This document shows, piece after piece, positions 18,345 through 27,549 of a stretch of 64,000 nt of DNA. Numbering within the stretch: the first letter of the stretch is position 1; each line of letters begins with the position of its first letter. The stretch covers positions 124,001 to 188,000 of the forward strand of contig OW568890.1 in the NCBI GenBank assembly GCA_938743325.2, in the 5' to 3' direction. Origin of the DNA: Pycnococcus provasolii (taxonomy: Eukaryota > Chlorophyta > Pseudoscourfieldiophyceae > Pseudoscourfieldiales > Pycnococcaceae). The translations under genes and the position numbers were made by a program. Below the pieces are notes generated by a model that had not been told where the DNA came from, ran no database searches, and saw nothing but the letters and a program-made list of their open reading frames with translations.

Positions 18345-20930
18345 ATGCCGCCGCGGAGAAGTACTACTCGTGCCTCTACTCGGGGTCGTAACCTTAGTAG
18401 TGGGCCCACAATGCCGGTGCAGCGTCGCCTTTCCAGTGAGTTAGCTCTCCCCTTGGACGTCTTGCCTGAGAATGAGAACGAGAATAATAATGGTCACAAG
18501 AACCTTGAAGTTGAGCCCTCAGGTGCTGCTGCCTTGACGGACACATTCGAAGGATTGGATCACGAGCTTGGGACCCTTCAGCCACCGTCAGGACATGTTT
18601 CTTCTCAGCACGTCATGCTGGGAGAACGACCGCAGCAGTCACAGTCTACTCTTGCTCTACTGGCGTCGCAACGGAAGAGAAGAAGAGTTGTTGTAGGGCA
18701 AACGCCTGGGGCAGTCACGCCAGGACAGGGAAATCAGCACCAGCATCAGCAGCAAACCCAAAGCCAGAACCCGACGACGCCTGGCGCACTCGTCGCGTCG
18801 CTGTACGGAGGGGCGACGCCTGGGCACGCCAAAACGCCTTATCAAGCGGCGCAAACACCCATGCCAACGTCACTCCTTGACGCCGTCGCGAACAAAGGAC
18901 ACCGCATCGCAGCACTCGAGGCGGAAGTCGCGGCACTACAGGCTAAAAATAAAGAAGTCGAAGATAGGTGTAACGTCTTTGGCAGGCGCGCAGAAGCGGC
19001 TGAAACTGCGCTAGACACAGAACGAGTCAGAGCGGCGTCAGCCTCTAAAGTCGCCGCCGAAGGAGAGAGAGGCGCGCAGGCGCTCGCAAGCAGAGAGGCG
19101 GCACGAGCTGAGCAGCTCGCAGCAAGAGCGAGAGACGCCGAGGCGCGTGCGGAGGCGGCTGCCGAGCTGGCCAGAGCAAGCAAGGAAAGCGAGGCGAGGG
19201 CGACTGCCGAGAAAGCTCGTGCAGAAAGCGAGGCGGCGCGAGTGGCAGCCAGCGCAGCAACAAAGGCGAGACAATCTGAAACCGACGTTGCTGCCAGCGC
19301 AGCCACGTTGGCACGACAGGTAAAGTCTGAGGAGGCGAGGCAGGCTCTTGTCTCCGCGCAGGCGCAGGTGGACGAAGCGTGCGCGGACGCGGAATCTGCC
19401 AGGGCGGAGCTCGCAAAGAGCGAGGAGGCGAGAAGCCAGCTCGAGGTGCGCTTGGCACAGGCGGAGGCGCGCGCGGCGGCAGCCGTGGCGTCTGCGGCGA
19501 AGGCGGCTGCCGCCACGCCGCCCGTCGCGTCGCCAACCGGTTCTCTTACAGCCTCAGAAGTGAGGCGGCTCAAGGCGGAAGTGGAGGACCTTCGCAGGCG
19601 CGCGGAGGGCGCAGACGCCGCGCGAGAGCGCGCGCTGGCCGCGGAGGCGAAGCTTGCGCAGACGGAGGACGTGCTCTCAGCGTCGACGGCGAACCAGGCT
19701 GCGGAGGATGGAGCGCGACAAGAGTTGTCCCGATGGCGCGCGCTAGTCCCGGAGCTCGTCACCGACCATGCGTCGGCAAGGACCGCCTTGGATGGCCCGA
19801 GCGCTCTGCGCCGCGTGCTGCAGAGCGCGCAGGACGAGGCGGCCACCGCACGAGCTGCTCAGGGCGAGGCGATGGCATCAGCCAAGGCGTCGGAGGCTGC
19901 GCTGGCCAAGGCGAAGGCAAGCGTGGCGGTGGCCGAGGCGGCGGCGGCGGACGCCGAGGCGAGAAGGCTCGAGGCAGTTGCGACTGCACAGCGCGAGGTA
20001 CGTCGTGCTGCAACGGCGGCGAAAGAGCGCGATGGTCTCGAGCGCCTGCTGAAGAGCTTCGAGGCGGAGTCGCGGCTTGGCACGGCGGCGGTGGGCTCCG
20101 CCGCCGCCGCCGCGGCAGCGTCGTCGCTCGCGTCGTCGAGCACCGAGGCACTCCGTGCGGAGCTCGAGGCGGCACGCGCGGACGCCGCGAGCGCGGAGGC
20201 TGCGCGCGACGAGCAGCGTGCTCTCGCTTCGTCCGCGTCGAAGAAGCTTGCGGAGGCTGAGGCGATGCTCACGGCTGGCGCCCGCGAGACGGAGAGCCTT
20301 GCCGCCGAGGCTGAGGTGTTGCGCGGCCGCCTAGGTCGTGGCGAGTACGACCCCGCGAAAACTAAGGTGCTGCATTTGCCGACGAATCCGCTAAGCGACG
20401 CCGTAGAGGCTCGATGTGCGGCTCTGGCAGCTGAGGTGGCTGAGTTGAGGAAGAATGGAGGCGGCGGCGGTGGTGTCGGCGGTGGTGGTGGTGCAGCAGC
20501 CGCCGGAGAAGCTGGCGGCGTTGAGGCGGCATCCGCGGCGGCGTCTGCGGCGGCGGAGCTGGAAAAGCACAAGCGGAGGTACATGCGCGCATTTCGTGAG
20601 CAGATTGGCCTGTTCCGTGAGGCTTGCTGGCACCTGTTCGGTTACCGCCTGACGATGGAGACGCAGGAAATGCAGAATAGTGACGACCATCGCGGCGAGG
20701 GTGCGCCACACTTCTCCGTACGCTCCATGTTTGCGAGCGACGAGAGCGAGACGCTTCGTTTCCGCTACGTCGACGGAACTGAGACGGGCAGTCCAGCACG
20801 CATGGAGATGCTGTCAACGCCGTACGCTGACTCCGACGAAGTGAATCGCATGTGGCGCGTGTACGCGCCTTGCGTTCCCGCGCTTCTCTCGAACCTGGTG
20901 ATTGACTCGTGGGGGAAGTTTGCAGGTTGA
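18345..20930 (+). CDS. MAD1: Mad1-like spindle assembly checkpoint coiled-coil protein
   Basis: Mad1 binds Mad2 at unattached kinetochores and is needed for the checkpoint that delays anaphase. The 861-residue product (ATG at 18345; the open frame upstream has only a TTG) has a disordered N-terminus, then a very long Ala/Glu/Arg-rich coiled coil from about 185 to 720, interrupted by Gly-rich linkers. The C-terminal domain (about 744-861) starts KRRYMRAFREQIGLFREACW and continues LFGYRLTME, which matches the conserved start of the Mad1 C-terminal RWD-like kinetochore domain, followed by a beta-rich part and a final helix. Length and order agree with the family (usually 650-750, here with extra coiled coil). 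The coiled-coil codons are extremely GC-rich. Confidence 0.82.
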   Translation: MPPRRSTTRASTRGRNLSSGPTMPVQRRLSSELALPLDVLPENENENNNGHKNLEVEPSGAAALTDTFEGLDHELGTLQPPSGHVSSQHVMLGERPQQSQSTLALLASQRKRRRVVVGQTPGAVTPGQGNQHQHQQQTQSQNPTTPGALVASLYGGATPGHAKTPYQAAQTPMPTSLLDAVANKGHRIAALEAEVAALQAKNKEVEDRCNVFGRRAEAAETALDTERVRAASASKVAAEGERGAQALASREAARAEQLAARARDAEARAEAAAELARASKESEARATAEKARAESEAARVAASAATKARQSETDVAASAATLARQVKSEEARQALVSAQAQVDEACADAESARAELAKSEEARSQLEVRLAQAEARAAAAVASAAKAAAATPPVASPTGSLTASEVRRLKAEVEDLRRRAEGADAARERALAAEAKLAQTEDVLSASTANQAAEDGARQELSRWRALVPELVTDHASARTALDGPSALRRVLQSAQDEAATARAAQGEAMASAKASEAALAKAKASVAVAEAAAADAEARRLEAVATAQREVRRAATAAKERDGLERLLKSFEAESRLGTAAVGSAAAAAAASSLASSSTEALRAELEAARADAASAEAARDEQRALASSASKKLAEAEAMLTAGARETESLAAEAEVLRGRLGRGEYDPAKTKVLHLPTNPLSDAVEARCAALAAEVAELRKNGGGGGGVGGGGGAAAAGEAGGVEAASAAASAAAELEKHKRRYMRAFREQIGLFREACWHLFGYRLTMETQEMQNSDDHRGEGAPHFSVRSMFASDESETLRFRYVDGTETGSPARMEMLSTPYADSDEVNRMWRVYAPCVPALLSNLVIDSWGKFAG

Positions 20931-21132
20931 CAGAGAAAAAGGCACATTTCTTCTTGACTTTTTGTCCTGAACGGGTGCTGCCAAAACTACTTTTTGTGTT
21001 TTACTTGATATTTTTTTTTAGTTAGTTCTATAGTGAAAACGACGACACGAAATGAAAAGACCCTTTGTTGTATGGTATGCTCTCTCCCACATGTTCTTGT
21101 TGCTCTTTTTATATAAAAACGGTGCTTGTTTG

Positions 21133-21627
21133 TTAGTTTTTCAATCCGTCACCGATGCTTGCGTTGCTAATGCTATGCGTGTCCGGTGTTTTATTCCCGG
21201 GGTCCAGCCCGTATTCCGAGTTCATCGAGCTCTCCATCCTGTCCATAGCTTTTGCCGACGCCGCTCCCACGGTGGTATTTCCGTCGTCATCCACCGTGAC
21301 AGTCATGGACGCTTTCGTCGACGCGGCAGTTTCTCTGAGTTTCGCGAGACGCGCCTCTTTCGCAGCCTTGAGTTCTTCGACGGACGCCGCCAACGCCGAC
21401 GAGGACAGCAAAGACGAAACGCCGACTGTGACTACACCAGTGACTAAGAGACGGCGAGACTGAGAATGAGACGACTGATGAGCCACTTGGGCCGAACAAA
21501 CCAGACGACGACGACCAGACCCACGACCAGAAGAAGGCGCACGGCGTACACGACCCCCCATAGAAGAAGGCGCACAATGGTGGTTTCCTGCTTTAAAAGA
21601 AGATTGAGACGCCATCATCACCGCCAT
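21133..21627 (-). CDS. Small Tat-type thylakoid lumen protein precursor
   Basis: The 164-residue precursor (ATG at 21627) has a bipartite targeting sequence: a Ser/Arg/Gly-rich stromal transit region (1-50) and a twin-arginine signal with SRRLLVTGVV, a hydrophobic core and an Ala-X-Ala cleavage site (SSSALA) at about residue 80. This predicts export by the thylakoid Tat pathway into the lumen. The mature part of about 84 residues is a short amphipathic Lys/Glu/Ala helix (VEELKAAKEARLAKLRETAA) plus a polar tail with no cysteine and no family that I recognise. Convergent with Mad1, whose stop is 200 bases away. Confidence 0.7.
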   Translation of the reverse strand: MAVMMASQSSFKAGNHHCAPSSMGGRVRRAPSSGRGSGRRRLVCSAQVAHQSSHSQSRRLLVTGVVTVGVSSLLSSSALAASVEELKAAKEARLAKLRETAASTKASMTVTVDDDGNTTVGAASAKAMDRMESSMNSEYGLDPGNKTPDTHSISNASIGDGLKN

Positions 21628-22263
21628 CACGCGATTGATGGGACTGATGAGAAAACTGATTGAGAACGGGGAGGGGGGGGGGGGAGATACCACACCTACA
21701 TGTGGTGGAAAAAAGAACAGGGCTCCAACGGGGAGGATTCCGAGATAAAGGGAGTTCGGAGTTCATCCGGCTGCCCCCGGAGGAGCGCTCAAGATTCCGA
21801 CCTGAGGTTCTATCGTCCGGGATCCCTCGTTGGTCCCGTGTCCCTAATGTCTTTTTCTTGCCCTTACCTTACGTGTCACCATTGGGCCCACGGGTCTTTT
21901 CCGAAATGGTCGAGCTAATTTCTGTGGACTGTGGTGCCGTCTCGCACCATCCAGGAGGTGGTGCGGAGAGTAAGGGAAGCATCCTACGAAACGTACGTGC
22001 AGTCGTGCACGCCTTCAAGCTGTACCTCTCGCACCACGCCTGCGGAGCTTGACGCTATCACCTTGAGCACGCGCAGAGACTGGCCACGTCCGGTTCGATT
22101 GTGCGTAGAAGAGCTAAAGAAGCTTGCTATGCTTCGTTGTACACGAGTACCGCCACGCTACTTGCTGAAAAGAAGGAAGACGACATGACGACACTCTTGA
22201 TGAGGAAACCGAGGTGGGCGCGGAGCAGTACCTTACTTATCCATGGTTCAGGTAAGGACAAGG
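21628..22263. other. Intergenic region, no gene recognised
   Basis: This 630-base stretch between the lumen-protein start and the LTR element shows a poly-G run at 21671-21683 and no frame with convincing protein composition. It may contain the promoter of the lumen-protein gene and old repeat sequence. Confidence 0.4.
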
Positions 22264-23424
22264 TGATGGAACGAGCCACTGCCTGTAGGTTGTGGTGTGT
22301 GTTCTTGGTGTGTGCCCCCGGCACCGGTATCACCTTCAGACGCCATACGTTGTGGTCGAGTGAAAGTAAGTAAAAAGTCAAGAATGAGTTACAAGTGTAA
22401 AGAAAAGAAGAAGCGCGCCGCCAGCGCGCCAGCAGCAAAGCGCGTCGAGCGATCGTGATCACACGATCGCTATCTTTACATCAATGGAAAACGTCTTGAG
22501 TTGTTTATTCCAAAGGGGGGGATTATAGTGGGCTGTCAGTCACCCACTATAAATACACCACGTCCTGAAAAAGTCAAGACGTAAAACCAAACAAACCAAA
22601 TCTCCAGTGGGGGTTTCATTGTTGTTGAGGCTCATTGTTGTTGTTTCCATTTGTCGCTGCATCATCTGACAGCAACGCAAAGCGATTGTTTGTTAGGACG
22701 ATCGTCGTTGCATCTGGGTCTACTTGTTGTAGTGGTGGTGTCGGCGTTGGCGACTCCGATCCCTGTGAATGGAATGATGATGATGGCGTAGCTGCTGTTG
22801 TTTGTTCGTTGTCCAAAGCCTGCTGCGCCATGTCGCGTTCACGCCGAGCCCTCGCGACAAGTACACGCATCCCTGGGGATGACGCTGTTGCTGTCGTTGT
22901 CTCCTCCATCTGCTGATGGCGTAGTGTCGCATCATCCAGCAGTGCGCGTCGTGCGCTGAGTCGCTGCGACGCCAGCGGCGAGTTTTGCGCGATGACGACT
23001 AGATCTTCGCGCTCCTCGTCGTTGAGCAGTGGTTGTTCCGGGCGCTGTTCACCAGCGGACCCGGTTCCATGATGGAACGAGCCACTGCCTGTAGGTTGTG
23101 GTGTGTGTTCTTGGTGTGTGCCCCCGGCACCGGTATCACCTTCAGACGCCATACGTTGTGGTCGAGTGAAAGTAAGTAAAAAGTCAAGAATGAGTTACAA
23201 GTGTAAAGAAAAGAAGAAGCGCGCCGCCAGCGCGCCAGCAGCAAAGCGCGTCGAGCGATCGTGATCACACGATCGCTATCTTTACATCAATGGAAAACGT
23301 CTTGAGTTGTTTATTCCAAAGGGGGGGATTATAGTGGGCTGTCAGTCACCCACTATAAATACACCACGTCCTGAAAAAGTCAAGACGTAAAACCAAACAA
23401 ACCAAATCTCCAGTGGGGGTTTCA
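22264..23424 (-). mobile_element. Compact LTR retroelement (TRIM-like), minus orientation
   Basis: Two direct repeats of 355 bases (22264-22618 and 23070-23424), identical as far as I can read, flank a 451-base interior. In minus orientation each repeat begins TGAAACC and ends CCATCA, the TG...CA ends of LTRs. Each contains a TATTTATA box, an AATAAA signal and two perfect hairpins (10-base arms AGCGATCGTG; 9-base arms TATAGTGGG). The interior starts, directly after the LTR, with TGGAACCGGGTCC, a plausible primer-binding site. The only open frame is the small one at 22616-23152. Near-identical repeats mean a recent insertion. The element is non-autonomous or broken; no polymerase region is present. 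I see no obvious target-site duplication. Confidence 0.65.
22616..23152 (-). CDS. Small open frame of the LTR element (gag-like N-terminus, uncertain)
   Basis: A 178-residue open frame starts inside the 5' repeat and ends exactly where the 3' repeat begins. It is polar and Gln/Thr/Asn-rich with a helical part (RQ-rich, around RARRERDMAQQALDNEQ) and the short motif NRFALLSDD, a motif style also seen near the N-termini of retroelement nucleic-acid-binding proteins. Assignment to a capsid-type protein is only a guess from position. No further host-like domain is seen. Confidence 0.4.
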   Translation of the reverse strand: MASEGDTGAGGTHQEHTPQPTGSGSFHHGTGSAGEQRPEQPLLNDEEREDLVVIAQNSPLASQRLSARRALLDDATLRHQQMEETTTATASSPGMRVLVARARRERDMAQQALDNEQTTAATPSSSFHSQGSESPTPTPPLQQVDPDATTIVLTNNRFALLSDDAATNGNNNNEPQQQ

Positions 23425-23915
23425 CCAAAACAAACCCCCAATCGATTCGCCCCTCTCAGCACAAGGGTTTCGCAACTCTTGGTCCTGGTACCATCCACCA
23501 GCGGGCGTACGTCTATTGGGTACACCGCCTGAAGCGCGGCGCGGGCAATCGGGCATGGACCGAGTGCTGAACTTCGAGGAGACGAGGAGGTGGTGGCGCG
23601 CATGGTGGCAAGTGGCAAGTTCCACCTCAACAGCTTGTTCGCGACGGTGAAGGACTTTAGTCCGGCGGTAGCTAATAGCGTGTGGCTCTCGTACGTCGCG
23701 CCGACCCAGTTCACTGTGGTCGACGCGGCGCACGCGCTCTACGGCTCGGGTGCTTCGACATTGAACCTAAACTGCTACCTTTAAAGTAACGAAGCCAAGA
23801 AAGAGACCGCCAAGAAAGGCGGTAACGAAGCCCGAGGTGGGCCCAGCAAAGCAAAGGCCGGGGGCCCGCCCGTTCCGTGAGTGAACTCAGGCCTTCTCCC
23901 AAGGAGGGCCCGGCC
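23425..23915. other. Region between mobile elements, short unassigned frames only
   Basis: Plus-strand bases 23590-23784 encode a 64-codon frame (from GTG) containing NLSVWLSYVAPTQF-like composition, bounded by no promoter or clear start. It could be the eroded end of another element or of a lost gene. Nothing else is recognised. Confidence 0.3.
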
Positions 23916-23921
23916 CCCAGG

Positions 23922-24124
23922 GGTATCCTTGCACCCGCTAGTGGGAGCTTGGTCGGGGAGGGGTGAAGCCAAGCCCTTCGGGGCCCAAAGAGTGGAATTA
24001 TCTAACTTTGATCGGGGGAACTGGTCGGGAATTCTCCCTCTGGACCTATTTTCCCCGAAGGGCTTGGCTTCACCCCTGGCCCGCGTCTCGACCAAGCTTT
24101 CCACGAGCGGGTGCAAGGATACCC
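23922..24124. repeat. Imperfect inverted repeat (foldback or MITE-like) in the R3H-ankyrin gene leader
   Basis: The left arm (about 23922-23984, containing TATCCTTGCACCCGCT and GGTGAAGCCAAGCCCTTCGG) is repeated in inverse orientation at about 24053-24124, with a loop of roughly 70 bases that contains ATCTAACTTTGATCGGG. Arms are about 63-72 bases with a few differences and one small length difference. It ends about 110 bases before the ATG at 24232, so it would form a strong hairpin in the 5' leader if transcribed, or it is a small foldback transposon. Confidence 0.65.
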
Positions 24125-24231
24125 AGGGGAGGGGGTGTGCTTCGAAGTTCGAACGTTGCGTCCGGAGCCATCAATCAGCCCCATCAATCATCGCTTTGTC
24201 CCCATCACTCCCCCTCGCTTCGCTGATCGCC

Positions 24232-25428
24232 ATGCCTCACCACGCCGCCGCCTTTAATAATAACAAGCACCACAAGAACTCCTCCGGGGATGGGGGGTCG
24301 TCGCGCGAGGCTCTGTTAAGGATTACTCATGTGTCCTCCTCCTTCAACGCCGCCGCCGGCCCTCCCCCCACGAACGGCGGGTTCCTTCTCCCCGCGTCGT
24401 CGTCGTCGTCATCGTCGTCGTCGTCGTCGTCATCACCTTCCGCTTCCTCCTCCTCCTCCTCCTCCTCAATCAGACTCGCGTCGCTCCAGCAACTCCGCCT
24501 CATCATCGCTTGGTTCGCCAAGGGTGTTTCAGCCTCACCTGAACCCATCGTCATGACGTTCCCCTCCTGGCTCAATAAAAAACAACGCGCGGAAGTACAC
24601 GCCATGGCGGAGAAGTTCAGTCTGGCATCCACGTCAACAGGAATGGGCGCGCTGAGGAGAATCGCTGTCATGTCGCAGAAAACATATGCCACGCAGCAAA
24701 CGACGGAAACGAAACTCACAGAAAAGGAAGAAACCAAGGCGAAACTCATATTCGAGTGGGTCAAGGCGGAGAAAGTAGACGTGTCGTTGAGTCGCGAGGA
24801 AATTCGGGAAATGGTGCACGCCGACAAACTCACGCCGAAACTAAACGCACTCTTCGCAAGGCGAAGTGCGCTGCAAAAAGGCATATCCGCGCTTTGCACC
24901 GCGGCGTCGAACGGAGACATGCGGGCAGCCAAGTCGGTTCTCAAGGAACACACGGACGTCGCGCGCATGGCGTTGTCTGGACGAGGTGCTGAGCTCGTCG
25001 ACGCCTTCACGGGCGTCGCGCCGCTGCAGCTCGCTGCGGGGCAGGGACACGAGGCGATGCTGCAGTTTTTGATTGACGTCCTCAAATTGCCCGTGGACAT
25101 GGAAGATGGCAGAGGACTGACGGCCGTGGAGGTGGCGCAGCAGTGCAACCGAGCCATCGTCGTAAAGCTGCTCCACGAGCGCGGTGCGAAGGGACCACGC
25201 GCAGCTGCACCACCCGCACCGGCAATAGAAGTGAAGAGACACTCGGCAACTAAAAAGACGCCCAAGCGAACGAGAAAGAATTTCGCGGCATCAAATGCAA
25301 AGTCGTCGCCGCCGGCGTCGGCGTCAGCGTCGGCGGGATGGGCGTGCGTAGACTACGCGCTCGTCGCAGGATTTGCTAGCGCCGCCACCACGCTTGCCGT
25401 CGCCATTGCGATGGGCAGCCGACGATAA
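24232..25428 (+). CDS. R3H-domain, ankyrin-repeat, tail-anchored protein
   Basis: From the ATG at 24232 this encodes 398 residues. After a poly-Ser region (about 55-80) lies an R3H single-strand nucleic-acid-binding domain (about 97-145): the pattern MTFPSWLNKKQRAEVHAMAE, then SLASTSTG and RRIAVM matches the R3H consensus including the Arg-x-x-x-His pair. A helical linker (150-210) leads into two or three ankyrin repeats (about 217-320; GVAPLQLAAGQGHEAMLQFL, GLTAVEVAQQ). A basic Lys/Arg segment follows, and the protein ends in one hydrophobic helix (about 373-394) with GSRR after it, a tail-anchor layout. It would hold an RNA- or DNA-binding domain on the cytosolic face of a membrane. The combination is unusual; domain calls are from motif matching only. 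Confidence 0.72.
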   Translation: MPHHAAAFNNNKHHKNSSGDGGSSREALLRITHVSSSFNAAAGPPPTNGGFLLPASSSSSSSSSSSSSPSASSSSSSSSIRLASLQQLRLIIAWFAKGVSASPEPIVMTFPSWLNKKQRAEVHAMAEKFSLASTSTGMGALRRIAVMSQKTYATQQTTETKLTEKEETKAKLIFEWVKAEKVDVSLSREEIREMVHADKLTPKLNALFARRSALQKGISALCTAASNGDMRAAKSVLKEHTDVARMALSGRGAELVDAFTGVAPLQLAAGQGHEAMLQFLIDVLKLPVDMEDGRGLTAVEVAQQCNRAIVVKLLHERGAKGPRAAAPPAPAIEVKRHSATKKTPKRTRKNFAASNAKSSPPASASASAGWACVDYALVAGFASAATTLAVAIAMGSRR

Positions 25429-25488
25429 TAATTCATTTTTTTTTTAGTGTTATTAGAAAACAATCTTTTGAATGAAATCACTCTAGTG

Positions 25489-27549
25489 TTACATCAAAGT
25501 TCGTCGCAAGGCTGGAGAAGAAGGCGCGTATGGCGACGAGGGGGAGTTGGAGCCGGGAGAAGGCTGTCCGCCACTCGACCGCAGGCTCGACGCGAATATC
25601 GCGCGCTCGTGCGCACTGTCGCGAAAGGAGAAGCCTGCAAACGGATCGCCGTAAACACCCGCGAGCAGCTGCGGGGCGTTCGCGGGGCTGTCCATGGGAG
25701 GCAGCTGCGTGTACATCTCATCAAAGTTGCACGTGTCGTGCTCATCCTGCACCGCCGGAACGAATGGCGGCGGCATCTCCTTCGCCTCCAATTTCTTCCA
25801 GGGAAATCCTAGGAAGAATTTCGACGCCTGAATCGCCTTCAGGCCATCGGACGCGGGACCTGCGCCCAGGCGCGCCTTGGGATCTTTGTGAAGCAGCGCC
25901 TTGACGAGGGTTCCCGCATCTGACGTCAAGAAGGACGGAAGCTTAACCTTGTCCTTGCAGATTGCCTTCTGCAGAAGGCTTTTGTTCTTCGCGTCAAACG
26001 GCGGCTTACCCGTGAGCATCTCGTACACGAGGATGCCAACAGACCACCAGTCAGCCGGACGGCTGTGACCTTTGCCCGTGATGATCTCCGGTGCCATGTA
26101 GTGCATCGTGCCGACGAGGCTGTTTGTTCGCGAGTCGTCGTGTTCCATGTCGCTCTTCGCGAGCCCAAAGTCCGTCACCACCACGTGGCCGTCAGCCCCG
26201 AGCAGAATGTTCTCCGGCTTAAGATCGCGGTGAAGGATGCCAAGCTGGTGGAGGTGGCCAATGGCAAGGGCAAGTTCTGCGGCGTAGACGCGAACCCACG
26301 CTTCGCTGAACGTGCCATGACGATACAGCTGGTAGAAGAGGTGACCACCGTTGATGAAGTCGAGAACCAGGTAGAGCTTCGCCGGCGTCTGGAAAGAGTA
26401 CCGCAGCGCGACGATGTACGGGTGCCTCACGCGCGTCAGGATGTCGCGCTCGGTAAATGTGTGCCGCAGCGTCGAGCACTCGTTTCTCACATCCTGCGCG
26501 GTATTCGGCGTGCTCGGCGTGCTCGGCGCTGCCGCCGGCGTCGAGGCGTCGTTCGCCGTGGGACTTGGAAACGTCGCGGGCGATTCGGGGGTTGGGGGCT
26601 GTGGCGTCGCCGCCGCCGTCGTCGTCGCGGCGGCGGCGGCGGCGGCGGCGGCGGCATCGTCGAAGTAACCCTGCATGCGGCTGATGATGCGATCCTTTCG
26701 CATCACCTTCATTGCATAGATGCGCCCGTCGCCGATGCGACGCACTTGGAACACCTTGCCAAATGCACCTTGTCCCACGACGCAGAGAACTTCAAAGTCA
26801 TCTGGACCCACGGGCTTGTTTGGGTCAATTCGCAGTGTCGTTCTTGGTGGCGACGACGACGTCGTCGGTGCAGGCACATCATCTAGCGCGTCGGCGACTT
26901 CGTCGTCGGTGCTGGCTACTGCTGGTGCAGCCGCCTCCTCCTCGACCTCGACGGCGGTTCGTTGTGCGTCAACAGCACCAGCGTCGTTGAGGTCATCGTC
27001 ATCCACGCTCGCTGCCAGTCCTCGCGCCGGCGACGACGGCGCCGGTGCCGGTGCAAGTCCCGGTGCGCCTCTCAGAGCTTCCGTGAGCGAGCTTCCGCTC
27101 GTCGACAGCGGCGGCGTTTGCATCGACGACGGCCCTACGAGGTTGTGCAGTGCCGCTGCATCCGTCATGCTTTTCGTCTTGATGAGCATGGGCTTGGAGT
27201 CGCCGTACGGCAGGTACGGCTGCGCGGAGTGGGTTCTCCTCGACGGCGTCGTAGGCTGCGACCCTGACCCTCGCAGTGACAGTCCCGCGAACGCCGTTTG
27301 CACCGGACTTCCGAATCCCTGGTTCGGCGTCGACGTTCCATCTCTCGACCCGGCGAGTGACGACGACGACGACGCGTGCGAGAACGCGCGCGCCTCTCGC
27401 GCGTGTCCTCCTCCGAACCCGCCGTCGTCCTCAAACTCGAACTGCACGTGCGAATCGTCACTAATATCCAAATTATTATTGCTGGGACTGGCACTGGCGT
27501 TATTACTGCGCAGCCAGGTGGGCACGAAAGGAACCGCGGACGGATTCAT
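25489..27549 (-). CDS. S6K: AGC-family protein kinase, S6K-like
   Basis: The 686-residue product starts at the ATG at 27549 (upstream frame continues only from a GTG). The N-terminal 250 residues are disordered. The kinase domain has the glycine loop GQGAFGKVF (near 258), VMRKDR with the catalytic Lys, HRDLKPEN (near 440), DFGLAKSD (near 459), the activation loop SLVGTMHYMAPE and an AGC C-terminal tail ending in a hydrophobic motif FAGFSF (near 636), the PDK1/TORC1-controlled site in S6 kinases. PDDFEVLCVVGQGAFGKV is close to plant S6K. In TOR signalling S6K phosphorylates ribosomal protein S6 and translation factors. A 65-70 residue Ala/Pro/Thr insert (about 290-356) sits between the beta3 strand and the alphaC helix. 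The terminal TAA overlaps TGTAA. Confidence 0.85.
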   Translation of the reverse strand: MNPSAVPFVPTWLRSNNASASPSNNNLDISDDSHVQFEFEDDGGFGGGHAREARAFSHASSSSSLAGSRDGTSTPNQGFGSPVQTAFAGLSLRGSGSQPTTPSRRTHSAQPYLPYGDSKPMLIKTKSMTDAAALHNLVGPSSMQTPPLSTSGSSLTEALRGAPGLAPAPAPSSPARGLAASVDDDDLNDAGAVDAQRTAVEVEEEAAAPAVASTDDEVADALDDVPAPTTSSSPPRTTLRIDPNKPVGPDDFEVLCVVGQGAFGKVFQVRRIGDGRIYAMKVMRKDRIISRMQGYFDDAAAAAAAAAATTTAAATPQPPTPESPATFPSPTANDASTPAAAPSTPSTPNTAQDVRNECSTLRHTFTERDILTRVRHPYIVALRYSFQTPAKLYLVLDFINGGHLFYQLYRHGTFSEAWVRVYAAELALAIGHLHQLGILHRDLKPENILLGADGHVVVTDFGLAKSDMEHDDSRTNSLVGTMHYMAPEIITGKGHSRPADWWSVGILVYEMLTGKPPFDAKNKSLLQKAICKDKVKLPSFLTSDAGTLVKALLHKDPKARLGAGPASDGLKAIQASKFFLGFPWKKLEAKEMPPPFVPAVQDEHDTCNFDEMYTQLPPMDSPANAPQLLAGVYGDPFAGFSFRDSAHERAIFASSLRSSGGQPSPGSNSPSSPYAPSSPALRRTLM

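Noticed and set aside
18842-20584. Open frames of up to 334 codons opposite or in other frames of Mad1
   Set aside because: They follow from the repeated Ala/Glu/Arg codons of the coiled coil; none has family motifs.
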